Source: an uncultured Ignavibacteria bacterium (GTDB lineage: Bacteria > Bacteroidota > Ignavibacteria > Tepidaquicellales > OLB5). Taken from it: a stretch of DNA of 64,000 nucleotides. The notes under the pieces were generated by a model. The model had not been told where the DNA came from and ran no database searches. It was given only the letters and a program-made list of their open reading frames with translations. Position 1 is the stretch's first letter; each line of letters starts with the position of its first letter. Position numbers and translations under genes: made by a program. The stretch is taken from assembly GCA_937873695.1 (NCBI GenBank), contig CALMYL010000006.1, forward strand, positions 62,001 through 126,000. The letters are read 5' to 3'. Positions 51,722 to 60,321 of this stretch are shown piece by piece.

Positions 51722-51820
51722 CGGCATGGGGTTCCTCCAAAGGTCCGAAGGACTCTTTGAGAGTCCCTTTGGGAAAGTCCCCCTTCCCGCACGAAAAAGG
51801 AGAGTTATTTATTCTCCCTT
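51722..51820 (+). pseudogene. Disrupted second copy of the tRNA-Leu 3' end
   Basis: GGCATGGGGTTC (51723-51734) matches the tRNA from the variable arm into the T arm. After about 40 inserted bases, AAGTCCCCCTTCCCGCACGA (51775-51794) matches the tRNA end and continues to a degenerate terminator (AAAGGAGAG ... TTCTCC). The inserted stretch folds on itself (GGACTC-TTTGA-GAGTCC, with outer pairs TCCAAAGG/CCTTTGGGA). It cannot make a tRNA. It was once a copy of the 3' half of this tRNA plus its terminator. Confidence 0.85.
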
Positions 51821-51835
51821 CTTTATCATCATTTT

Positions 51836-53032
51836 TTACTTTATCAAAAGCATTTTCTTTGTCTGAAGAAATGTCGGCGTTGATAGAGTATAGAAGTATA
51901 CACCTGAACTAAGCCCGGATGCATCCCATTCGATTTCATAACTTCCCGGTTCGAAGTGATCATTGGTCAAAATCCTGACCTTTTGACCCGCGCTGTTATA
52001 AATTGCAAGTGTTACAAGTTCGTTTTTCGCAATTGAGAACATTATTGTAGTTGAAGGGTTAAATGGATTGGGATAATTTTGATATAGTGAAGTATTTTCA
52101 GGCATTTCATTTGATTTCGTAATTAAGCCTACCAGATTTCCAATTTGTCTTCTGTAAACCCCGTTTGCGGATGCTCCTGCAAATAAGTAATTGTTTACAA
52201 TACGAAGGGAATGTATTGTTATGTTGCCAAGCCCTTCATTCCTTTGAGTCCAGCTTACGCCATTATCTTCTGATACAAAAACACCATGCAGCTCAGTACC
52301 TGCAAATACGTTGCTGCCGCTTACTGCCAGTGAATAAACCAGTTCATTATTCAGTGAGGTTTGAGTCCATGTATATCCGCTATCACTTGAGTAATAAACA
52401 CCGCTGCCGGTTCCCGCAAAGGCTATGTTACCGTTTAAAGATAAAGAGTAAACCGACTTATAATTTAATGAGCTCGAAGACCAGTTTGTTCCGTTGTTTG
52501 TTGATATAAAAACACCTTCTGAATTCCCGCAGCCGGCTAGTAAAAAAGTTCCGTTGACTGCCAGCGCCTTTACGCTTTGTGTATTTAACTGGCTTATAAA
52601 CCAGCCTGTACCTCCTGCGGAATAGAATAATCCGGAATTATGTGAGCCAACAAACACCCTTGACTGGTTTGAAGCTAAAGAATACATTGTTGTATTATTT
52701 AATGACGTATAGCTCCAGTATGCCCCGTTATTTGAAGTCCTCCAGACTCCCAGCTCACATGCTGCATACAGGTAACCGCCAAATTCTGTTACCGCATATG
52801 TGATATTAAAATAGTTAACTCCCGCCGGGTTCCAGTTTGTACCATTATCAGATGAAAGGTATAATCCATGATTTGAAGACCCCGCGTAAATATAGTTGCT
52901 GTTATTATACAAAGAATAAACCGGTCTGTTGCCTATGCCCGTTGAAACATTTTCCCACTGGGCAATTGTAACCTGTGCTGAGAATATTATTAAGAAAACT
53001 ATTGATAAAACGGACCTTATTAATGTTCTCAT
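51836..53032 (-). CDS. T9SS-secreted Asp-box beta-propeller
   Basis: This 398-residue protein has a signal peptide (to about residue 24) and repeats with S-x-N-G-x-x-W units: SSDNGTNWN, TSNNGAYWS, STNNGTNWS, SSDSGYTWT, SEDNGVSWT. It ends in a T9SS type A sorting domain ([18 protein letters not shown] ... KKMLLIK). It is probably a surface-binding or sensor-like propeller, with no catalytic residues known to me. Its ATG overlaps the stop of the upstream propeller gene (ATGA), so the two are co-translated. Confidence 0.9.
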   Translation of the reverse strand: MRTLIRSVLSIVFLIIFSAQVTIAQWENVSTGIGNRPVYSLYNNSNYIYAGSSNHGLYLSSDNGTNWNPAGVNYFNITYAVTEFGGYLYAACELGVWRTSNNGAYWSYTSLNNTTMYSLASNQSRVFVGSHNSGLFYSAGGTGWFISQLNTQSVKALAVNGTFLLAGCGNSEGVFISTNNGTNWSSSSLNYKSVYSLSLNGNIAFAGTGSGVYYSSDSGYTWTQTSLNNELVYSLAVSGSNVFAGTELHGVFVSEDNGVSWTQRNEGLGNITIHSLRIVNNYLFAGASANGVYRRQIGNLVGLITKSNEMPENTSLYQNYPNPFNPSTTIMFSIAKNELVTLAIYNSAGQKVRILTNDHFEPGSYEIEWDASGLSSGVYFYTLSTPTFLQTKKMLLIK

Positions 53033-54381
53033 TTTGTTAATATCATCTTTTTAGTAGATGTAAAATTTTTGGTTTTTATTGTATAGAAATATACACCGCT
53101 TGATAATCCTGCAGCATCAAATGTGATTTCATGGCTGCCCGCATCCATTTGCCCGTTAAGAAGTACAACTGCTGCGCTTCCGGTAACATCATATACAGTA
53201 ATGTTTACCATTTCTGATTTTGGAATGTCGAAGCTTATCTTTGTTGTTGGGTTGAATGGATTTGGATAATTCTGTGACAGATTATAATCTTCCGGTATGG
53301 TTGAATTTGAATTATTAACGCCTGTTAACAGTCCATCCCATTGCGCTACATTACTATATGGTGAACTGAATATTCCTCCGCAGACTAGATTTCCGTTAAA
53401 AATGCACATTGCAAAAGCGCCGCAAGCGTTTCCGTAACCAAAACCGCCTCCCAAACCCGACCATGTTGTACCATTCCATTTTGCAATACCGTTTACTGTT
53501 TGACCGCCTGCTGTTGTGTATAATCCACCTGCATATACATCATTTCCGTAAACTAATATAGCAAATACATACGGGTATGTCCCGCCGCCGACTCCGCCTC
53601 CAAGATTTGACCACGATGTGCCATCCCAACCTGCAATACAGTTATATGAAGAAGACAGGCTGCCCGCATACAATTTACCATTGCCGGAGGCTACCGAGTA
53701 AACAATCCCGGGAATGCCTGTTCCAATTGGTGACCAGCCAGATCCATCCCACTGTGCTACGTGGCTTGCAGATATACCTCCGGCTGTTGAAAAGAATCCG
53801 CCGGCAATTAGTCTATTGTTGTATGTTGTTAATGCCATGACCTGTGAATTAGTTCCGCTTCCGAGGGCAACCCAGCCGCCATTGCTGTTCCATTTTGCAA
53901 TATGATTTGCAGTCATGTTTTCTACTGCTGTGAAATATCCGCCGACTACCAGGTCACCGTTGTATACTGTTAATGCTGAAACAATACTGTTTGGTCCGCC
54001 GCTTATATCAGCCCATTCAACGCCATCCCATTGAGCAATATTTTTCATTTCCAATCCGCCGGCCAACGTAAACGAACCGCCTACAATCAGTTTTCCGTTA
54101 TATACAACCAGTGCATTTACAGTCCCGTTGATTCCGCCAAAATCACTCCAGGTAGTACCATCAAATTTTTTCAGCCCGTTTCCGCCGCTTCCGCTCTGCT
54201 CACCGGCGTAAAGCTCATTATTATAAACCACTAATGAATATTCCCAATTAGTTCCGCCTCCTAAAGGAGACCAGCCCTGAGAATAAGACTGTGAGGTTAA
54301 AATGAAAATAAGCATCAAAATACCCGTGGCTAGGGTGAAAACCTTTTTCGAAATTGAAGAAATGTTAGTTTTTGTCATCAT
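53029..54381 (-). CDS. T9SS-secreted beta-propeller with W-G repeats
   Basis: This 450-residue protein has a signal peptide (to about residue 34) and six or seven repeats of the form IAQWDG-x-W-x-x-LGGG (VAQWDGSGWSPIGTG, IAGWDGTSWSNLGGG, IAKWNGTTWSGLGGG). A T9SS type A sorting domain follows ([18 protein letters not shown] ... KKMILTK). It looks like a beta-propeller of about seven blades. It is the first gene of a two-gene unit with the 51836-53032 gene, which overlaps it by 4 bases. Confidence 0.9.
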   Translation of the reverse strand: MMTKTNISSISKKVFTLATGILMLIFILTSQSYSQGWSPLGGGTNWEYSLVVYNNELYAGEQSGSGGNGLKKFDGTTWSDFGGINGTVNALVVYNGKLIVGGSFTLAGGLEMKNIAQWDGVEWADISGGPNSIVSALTVYNGDLVVGGYFTAVENMTANHIAKWNSNGGWVALGSGTNSQVMALTTYNNRLIAGGFFSTAGGISASHVAQWDGSGWSPIGTGIPGIVYSVASGNGKLYAGSLSSSYNCIAGWDGTSWSNLGGGVGGGTYPYVFAILVYGNDVYAGGLYTTAGGQTVNGIAKWNGTTWSGLGGGFGYGNACGAFAMCIFNGNLVCGGIFSSPYSNVAQWDGLLTGVNNSNSTIPEDYNLSQNYPNPFNPTTKISFDIPKSEMVNITVYDVTGSAAVVLLNGQMDAGSHEITFDAAGLSSGVYFYTIKTKNFTSTKKMILTK

Positions 54382-54542
54382 CTGATATGTATTATTTTAA
54401 ATTTCTTTTACTATTACCGGTTAATATTACCAGGGTCAGAAAACCATAAGGGTTTTGACTTTGTTCAATACATACAAAATTAACTCCGTTATTCTAAACG
54501 CAGTATTAATGAATTCTTAAAAAACGCTAAAAATTTAAACTA

Positions 54543-55946
54543 TTATAATAATAGGGATTTATCTATGTCTTTTTTATCAAAACTTAGCGAAACGGTTGTT
54601 CCTTTAAGGATTTCGCTTGAGAAACTTACTTTTATTTTTTGAAGGTCAGCAAGCCTTTTAACAATTGCCATACCTATTCCATGTCCTCCGGCTTCTGTAC
54701 TCCTTGCTTCATCGCTTCTGTAAAATCTGTCAAAAACCCGCATGATCTGTTCCTTACTCATTCCTATTCCATAATCTTTAATTGAGCATATTACTTCATT
54801 TTTTGTTTCAGCCAATATGACATCTATTTGTTTACTTTCGTTTGAGTACTTTATGGCATTGGATAGCAGATTTTCAAGAATAATATCAAGCAGTGAGGGA
54901 TCGGCACAAACAAAATATTTTTTATCTTCATTAAAATTGATAATTATACCTTTATCTCCGGCATACTCATATAGTCTGTGGATACAATATTGAACGTTTT
55001 GGTTCAGCTCAATTTTAATTTCATTTGTATGAACTTCCTCACTTTCAAACCTGGCCAGCAATAAAAGCTGATCTATGAGAACACCTATTCGGTCAACTTC
55101 TTTAATGCAATATTGAATTTTGTTTTGATACTGTGAGACGTCTCTCGGTTTTCTTATAAGTACTTCTAGAGTTCCTTTGATCACTGAAAGGGGAGTGCGA
55201 AGCTCATGAGACGCATCCGCGGTAAATTGTTTCTCACGTAAGACAGCGTCTTCAAGCCTGTTCATCAGTCCGTTTATAGTTCCCGCCAGTTCAAAAATTT
55301 CATCTTTATTCTTTGGCAGGTCAATTCTTGTCCCGAGACTTTCTTTAGTTATCTTCTGTGCCTCGTCATTTATTTTCTTAAGCGGCGTTATACTTTTTCC
55401 GGCAATGTATCTGGAAATAAAGAACAGGATCATAAGTAAAACAGGATAACTTATTAACAGAACATTTTTTAAGCTGGAAATAACATTTATTGCGCCTTCC
55501 ACAGGAATTGCAACTATTATGTATCCAATGAGCTTACCTTTCCTGTTAATTATTGGACGCTGCAGCAGCCTTATCGGTTTATCTGAGATTCGTGAATTAA
55601 AGTTTTCTGTGATCCCCGGCGTTATACTTAAGGAATCGTTCTTTAGGTTGGGTGTTTTTTTCAGGGATATCTTTTCTGTATTTGCAACTTCTGCGAATAT
55701 CGGGTAAACTTCAACATTTGAATGCTCTTTTTCTGACCATTCTGATTCATCTGTAAAATAAATAGAATCAAGATTCATATCAATATCATCCAGTATGTCA
55801 AGGGCTTCAAACTCAAGGCGTTCATCAAGTGTTTTGAAAGAAGTATCATAAACAACCTGGTATATTACCACAAACAGCAGTAGTGTAATTACCGATGTTG
55901 CGCTAAGATAGAATAATGCTATTCTGTTTCTCAGGCTTAAGCTCAA
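54543..55946 (-). CDS. Two-component sensor histidine kinase
   Basis: This 467-residue membrane kinase has two transmembrane helices (about 10-30 and 160-180) around a periplasmic sensor region of about 130 residues, a HAMP domain, a HisKA domain with His247 in ASHELRTPLS and a HATPase domain with NAIKYS, DYGIGM and GGHGIGMAI. It resembles CusS- or ArlS-type kinases. The start is TTG, 11 bases after the response regulator stop, so the two are one operon. The signal is unknown. Confidence 0.93.
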   Translation of the reverse strand: MSLSLRNRIALFYLSATSVITLLLFVVIYQVVYDTSFKTLDERLEFEALDILDDIDMNLDSIYFTDESEWSEKEHSNVEVYPIFAEVANTEKISLKKTPNLKNDSLSITPGITENFNSRISDKPIRLLQRPIINRKGKLIGYIIVAIPVEGAINVISSLKNVLLISYPVLLMILFFISRYIAGKSITPLKKINDEAQKITKESLGTRIDLPKNKDEIFELAGTINGLMNRLEDAVLREKQFTADASHELRTPLSVIKGTLEVLIRKPRDVSQYQNKIQYCIKEVDRIGVLIDQLLLLARFESEEVHTNEIKIELNQNVQYCIHRLYEYAGDKGIIINFNEDKKYFVCADPSLLDIILENLLSNAIKYSNESKQIDVILAETKNEVICSIKDYGIGMSKEQIMRVFDRFYRSDEARSTEAGGHGIGMAIVKRLADLQKIKVSFSSEILKGTTVSLSFDKKDIDKSLLL

Positions 55947-55957
55947 TTTTATATATT

Positions 55958-56728
55958 TTATTTATCCCGGGTAATGTAGCCCACACCCCTTATAGTATGG
56001 ATAAGTTCTTTTTCTTTTCCCCCGGGATTCAGTTTTTTCCTTAGAAAATTTATATAAACATCAATTATTGATGTATCTGAATCAAAATGTATATCCCAAA
56101 CGTGTTCAATAATATTCGTTCGTGTGCATACCTTTTCTTTGTTCCTTATAAGATACTCAAGAAGCGAGAACTCTTTTGGAGTCAGTTCAATTTCTTTTGC
56201 ATTTCGGAATACACGGTGTGTACCAAGATTCATTTCAATATCACCTAGTTTAAGAACAGTTTGTTCGCCTGATCTTGTTTTTAGCTGTACCCTTATGCGG
56301 GCAAGTAACTCATCAAATTCAAATGGTTTCTTTATATAATCATTAGCCCCTGCTTCCAGACCGAAGACAACATCCTGTACGGTGTCGCGGGCTGTAAGGA
56401 ATATGACAGGAGATGTTTGATTCAGTTTTCTGAATTCGCGGCAAAGCTCAATTCCGCTTAGCCCGGGAAGCATCCAGTCAAATATAAGCAGGTCGTAGTC
56501 ATTGGATGAAGCAAGTTCTAATCCTTTTCTGCCGTCAACCGCAAAATCAACGGCAAAACCTTCTTCTTCAAGTCCGTCTTTCAGAAAATTTGAAATACCC
56601 TTTTCATCTTCTACTATCAGAATTCTCATGATTTCATCAAATTCATTTTGTGCGCTGTCAATTGTTTTAATATCCGGTAAACTATCAACTGTAAAAGTTG
56701 AATTCGGCATTTTTTCGGTATCTATCAT
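55958..56728 (-). CDS. OmpR-family response regulator
   Basis: The protein has a receiver domain (VEDE acidic site, phosphoacceptor in LLIFDWMLPG, Asp84 by this count or Asp51 from the internal Met) and a C-terminal winged-helix DNA-binding domain (GDIEMNLGTHRVFRNAKEIELTPKEFSLLEYL ... DVYINFLRKKL). An ATG at 56728 gives 256 residues with a 33-residue N-terminal extension; the internal ATG at 56629 starts with the usual MRILIVEDE and gives 223. Neither has a clear ribosome binding site. I list the longer form but favour the shorter. It pairs with the downstream kinase. Confidence 0.93.
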   Translation of the reverse strand: MIDTEKMPNSTFTVDSLPDIKTIDSAQNEFDEIMRILIVEDEKGISNFLKDGLEEEGFAVDFAVDGRKGLELASSNDYDLLIFDWMLPGLSGIELCREFRKLNQTSPVIFLTARDTVQDVVFGLEAGANDYIKKPFEFDELLARIRVQLKTRSGEQTVLKLGDIEMNLGTHRVFRNAKEIELTPKEFSLLEYLIRNKEKVCTRTNIIEHVWDIHFDSDTSIIDVYINFLRKKLNPGGKEKELIHTIRGVGYITRDK

Positions 56729-56901
56729 CCAGTTTTTGTATTAATTGATACAAATATATGCCGGCTAATCTTAAAGCAAGTTCAGTTAATTCTTAAAAAT
56801 GGCTTAAAAAGCCTATTAAAAATATGCAAATTATTACTTTTAAAATATGATAATAATCAAGTATTTAGATGACTATTTAAAAAAATCCCTATGATCAATT
56901 A

Positions 56902-58029
56902 TCATCTTATTAACGTTTTGATTCCTGTTTTATCCACCCTGAATTCACTTCCGTTTTCTATCAATAGACCTTCAGTATCTCCTTCTGCATGATCAGTGTC
57001 TATTCCGATAACTTTCTTACTGTAGAAATACCTCACGTCATCTACTATTGTATGTCCAACAACAATCTTGTTTACATTAAAGATTTTCAGAGTTAAGTCA
57101 AGAGATTCTTCCTTAATAGTCTCTTCAACATAACCTCTGTACCAGAATGGCGAATACTTAGACCTGAAAACAGTACTCACAAGTGTATCTCCGCTTTGGC
57201 GGGCAGCTTTGCTGCTGTAGTAATAATTCCTTGACTTGGTATTTATGTCTTCAATAACGGGATTTAACATATTCAATTCTTCTGAAATTCCGCCATGCAG
57301 AAACAGATAGTCGCCTATCTTTTCAATGATATTTTTCGTTTCAAGCCATCTGCCCAGCTCTGTGTTTTGTTTGTAAAATGACCTGTAATCCTCGTCCATC
57401 AATTCTGCATTTTTAAGATACTTATTTCTTACATATCTTATATCATCATTCATATTCATGATTTCATGATTTCCCAGAATAAAATGAACATAGCCGCCGT
57501 TCTTAACGGCTTCCTGCTCCAAATGATAAACGAACCAAAGGCACTCAGTTACATTCAATCCCCTGTCAAAAAAATCACCGTTTAATACCAGATGACCCCT
57601 GCCGTATATCCATTGGTTATTGGAATTTATCACTTTGTTATTGATCAAAAACTCTCTGAAAGCACCGAAATTGCCTTCTATATCAGAAATGGCAATCAGT
57701 TTTTCCGGCATTTCGTAAACAGGATTTTCAACAACTAACGTATCTTTTATAATTGTCACAAAAGAAAGTGAGTCATTGATATTGCAGGTAATCAATTTTC
57801 CCTCAATGAAACCTGAAATTGAATCAGATCTACACGCAAAATCATTGGTTCCCTTAATAACCTGTTTTATTATGGTTGAACCATTTCTATAAATAACATA
57901 AGGTCCGTCATAATCGGATGTTGAATTATCGGTGGAATCTTCTTCGATTGCGGGAAATTCAGGTTCTTCTGAAAAAATATCAGGCGCAGAAAGTAATAGT
58001 AATAGCAATAATAAAAATAAACGATTCAT
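56902..58029 (-). CDS. Exported calcineurin-like metallophosphatase
   Basis: This 375-residue protein has a signal peptide (about 1-20, FLLLLLLLLLSAPDIFS). The metallophosphoesterase motifs are IAISDIEGNFG, LVLNGDFFDRG, LGNHEIMNM and VGHTIVDDV. The GDxxDR and GNHE signatures are intact with GDFFDRG and GNHEI. It should be a periplasmic or surface phosphatase with a two-metal centre. The substrate is unknown. It lies just upstream of the two-component genes' promoter side, in the same orientation. Confidence 0.88.
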   Translation of the reverse strand: MNRLFLLLLLLLLSAPDIFSEEPEFPAIEEDSTDNSTSDYDGPYVIYRNGSTIIKQVIKGTNDFACRSDSISGFIEGKLITCNINDSLSFVTIIKDTLVVENPVYEMPEKLIAISDIEGNFGAFREFLINNKVINSNNQWIYGRGHLVLNGDFFDRGLNVTECLWFVYHLEQEAVKNGGYVHFILGNHEIMNMNDDIRYVRNKYLKNAELMDEDYRSFYKQNTELGRWLETKNIIEKIGDYLFLHGGISEELNMLNPVIEDINTKSRNYYYSSKAARQSGDTLVSTVFRSKYSPFWYRGYVEETIKEESLDLTLKIFNVNKIVVGHTIVDDVRYFYSKKVIGIDTDHAEGDTEGLLIENGSEFRVDKTGIKTLIR

Positions 58030-58098
58030 CCTGTTGTTCTTTAAGAATAATTCAATTCATCAAAAATAACGAAAATATATTATCTATTATCCGCAAAA

Positions 58099-58126
58099 AA
58101 AGGCGTTCATTTAAATGAACGCCTTT
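58099..58126 (-). terminator. Palindromic terminator of the first M1 gene
   Basis: AAAGGCGTTCATTTAAATGA plus ACGCCTTT is a perfect 28-base palindrome with a T run on the minus strand. It ends the gene at 58165-60207. A near-identical terminator ends the second M1 gene. Confidence 0.92.
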
Positions 58127-58164
58127 AGAGCGGATTGCCAAACCGGAATTTGCGGTTTAGAGTA

Positions 58165-60207
58165 TTATTTTACTACTACCATCTTTTTTACATCTCTGAA
58201 TAACGCAATACCTGATTCATTTAAGGCAGTTATTTCATAGTAGTAAACTCCGGATGCTAGATCCGCCGCGTCAAAATCTGCTGTATATACACCGGGTTCA
58301 CTTAGACCTTTATAAATTTCGGTTACAAGTCTGCCTGTTACGTCAAATACTCTTAATGTTACATTTGAGCGTTTGGGAATATCAAATTTTATATTTGTAA
58401 CAGGGTTAAACGGATTCGGATAGTTTTGCTTAAGTGAATATACTTTTGGCAGCTCCGTAGTGTTTACTGAAATACCAATTGTTCCCGGTACAACCCCCGC
58501 AGCGGTTGTACCTGTTTTTAAAACTATGTCATTTAACGGGTCAAATGCAAACGCAGTTGGCTGCCTGTTGAAAGTCCATATCCATATTTGATTATTTGAA
58601 GTGTTGTCTATCCTGAATGTTGTATCCGGTCCCGATGCAAATGTAATTCTGATCGTCAGCGGCATTCTGTGGAAAGGAGAATTTGACTGGGTTTGTTTTG
58701 CCTGGAAGCCGACATTCCAGCTGCCATTTCCCAGATCAGCAAACTGGTAAAGATTACCATAAACAGGATGATTTGGCTGTTTTACCCACTGGTCCATAAA
58801 CCATGTTAAGTCCTGCCCCGATACCTGGCTTATCTTAGCCGTGAAATCATCGGTTGTTGCTGTCTTGTATTTAAAATCCGCAGTATCCATTGCGTAGCCG
58901 CGCAGACAGTTAAAGAATGTATTCGTATCATTGAGAACATACCGTAACATGTGAAGCACGCATGCGCCTTTGTTATACGTAATTGCGGTATTGTAAAGTG
59001 TATTAACATCAGGGGTAACAATTGCCCATTGCGGATTGTAGATGGGCCACCCCGGATTGCTTTGCAGATAAGCTGCCGCTGTATTATTTATATCGTTCTT
59101 ATAAGCTGTATATCCGCCGGTTTTTTCATACCACAATGACTCACAATAGGTCGCAAATCCTTCATTTAACCAGACATCAGCCCATGTTGCGCATGTGACA
59201 AGATCTCCAAACCACTGATGAGCGAATTCATGTGAAACAAGGTTTTCATTCCAGCAATTGGGGCATAATGTTGTCAGAGTCTGATTTTCCATTCCCGCCC
59301 AGGAAAATCCGGGCGCCGGTGCTGTTGCAAAACCGTTCTTCTCAAATCCGTGTTCACCGAATTTCTGCGAAAAGTATGTTGTCATGTTCACTACAGCATT
59401 CTGCATTGCGGTTGGATTTTCTCCGGCGTTAAAATAAAACCTGAGCGGAATACTATCCATAGGATTTGATAACTTCTGCCAGTAAACAATATTCAGGTTA
59501 TAATTTACTTTGCCAGTTAGAACGACAAGATAAGTAGCAACGGGGTCGCGGCTTATCCAGTGATAATACGCGGTATCACCCGTTATCGTAGAATCGTTCA
59601 GCCTGCCATTTGAACCTATCTTTGCATTTGCAGGGACTTTTACGGTAATATCTATAGTAGCTTTATCTGAAGGTTTATCCCAGCAGGGGAACCACTTCCT
59701 TGCGCCTTCAGGGGGAGCGTCTGTGAAAAATCCGCCATTGCCAGTATATATAGAGCCATCAACAACATTATTCCTGGAATAGTTTACAAGTACCTCTGTT
59801 ACTTCACCCGGGTTATAAACCCTGTTTAATACTATATTCAGAATATTGCCGGTGTGAGTAAACGATACTCCGCTTGATTCTACTGAGTTTACCACTATTG
59901 AATTATTTGAGGCATTCAGATTTATTGAACTGAGTGCCGTATCTACCCTGAATTTTACGATCACACTTCCTGTAAACGAGCGGGGATACGGCGTAAGAAA
60001 GCAATTTCTTATATCCAGGTTCAGTTTATAATCCAGAACATCAAATGAATGTTTAGGTGAATTAGGCGAATCACTTTCTGAAAAAACGTTCGTCATTGAG
60101 CGTTTTCGTTCAGAGCAGAGATCGCTGCCTTTTCTATTTTCATATTGTGAAAACAATGTAAGCGGAATATAAAGGACCGCCAATACCAGGTATATTTTGA
60201 ATTTCAT
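58165..60207 (-). CDS. T9SS-secreted M1-family aminopeptidase, copy A
   Basis: This 680-residue protein has a signal peptide (about 1-20) and an N-terminal beta-sandwich domain. The M1 catalytic domain has GMENQT (about 307), the zinc motif HEFAHQWF (326-333) and WLNEGFATYCE about 20 residues later. It ends in a T9SS type A sorting domain ([18 protein letters not shown] ... KKMVVVK). It should release N-terminal amino acids from peptides outside the cell. It is very similar to its neighbour, copy B, over its whole length; divergence is mostly in the linker before the sorting domain. Confidence 0.95.
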   Translation of the reverse strand: MKFKIYLVLAVLYIPLTLFSQYENRKGSDLCSERKRSMTNVFSESDSPNSPKHSFDVLDYKLNLDIRNCFLTPYPRSFTGSVIVKFRVDTALSSINLNASNNSIVVNSVESSGVSFTHTGNILNIVLNRVYNPGEVTEVLVNYSRNNVVDGSIYTGNGGFFTDAPPEGARKWFPCWDKPSDKATIDITVKVPANAKIGSNGRLNDSTITGDTAYYHWISRDPVATYLVVLTGKVNYNLNIVYWQKLSNPMDSIPLRFYFNAGENPTAMQNAVVNMTTYFSQKFGEHGFEKNGFATAPAPGFSWAGMENQTLTTLCPNCWNENLVSHEFAHQWFGDLVTCATWADVWLNEGFATYCESLWYEKTGGYTAYKNDINNTAAAYLQSNPGWPIYNPQWAIVTPDVNTLYNTAITYNKGACVLHMLRYVLNDTNTFFNCLRGYAMDTADFKYKTATTDDFTAKISQVSGQDLTWFMDQWVKQPNHPVYGNLYQFADLGNGSWNVGFQAKQTQSNSPFHRMPLTIRITFASGPDTTFRIDNTSNNQIWIWTFNRQPTAFAFDPLNDIVLKTGTTAAGVVPGTIGISVNTTELPKVYSLKQNYPNPFNPVTNIKFDIPKRSNVTLRVFDVTGRLVTEIYKGLSEPGVYTADFDAADLASGVYYYEITALNESGIALFRDVKKMVVVK

Positions 60208-60271
60208 ACTTTTTTTTATTCAATTATTTGTGATGGATTTCTCTTAAAATAACTCTTTTTTGAGCACAAAA

Positions 60272-60299
60272 AAAGGCGTTCAGTTAACTGAACGCCTTT
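60272..60299 (-). terminator. Palindromic terminator of the second M1 gene
   Basis: AAAGGCGTTCAGTTAACTGA plus ACGCCTTT is a perfect palindrome with a T run on the minus strand. It differs from 58099-58126 only in the central TTTAAA/GTTAAC and matches its position after a gene. Confidence 0.92.
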
Positions 60300-60321
60300 G
60301 CATGAATAATTTCTATGATCT

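Noticed and set aside
54543-56728. The OmpR-type two-component pair as PorY and its partner
   Set aside because: The regulator has a winged-helix DNA-binding domain and directly precedes its own kinase; PorX is encoded separately at 7681-9249. Kinase cross-talk cannot be judged from sequence.
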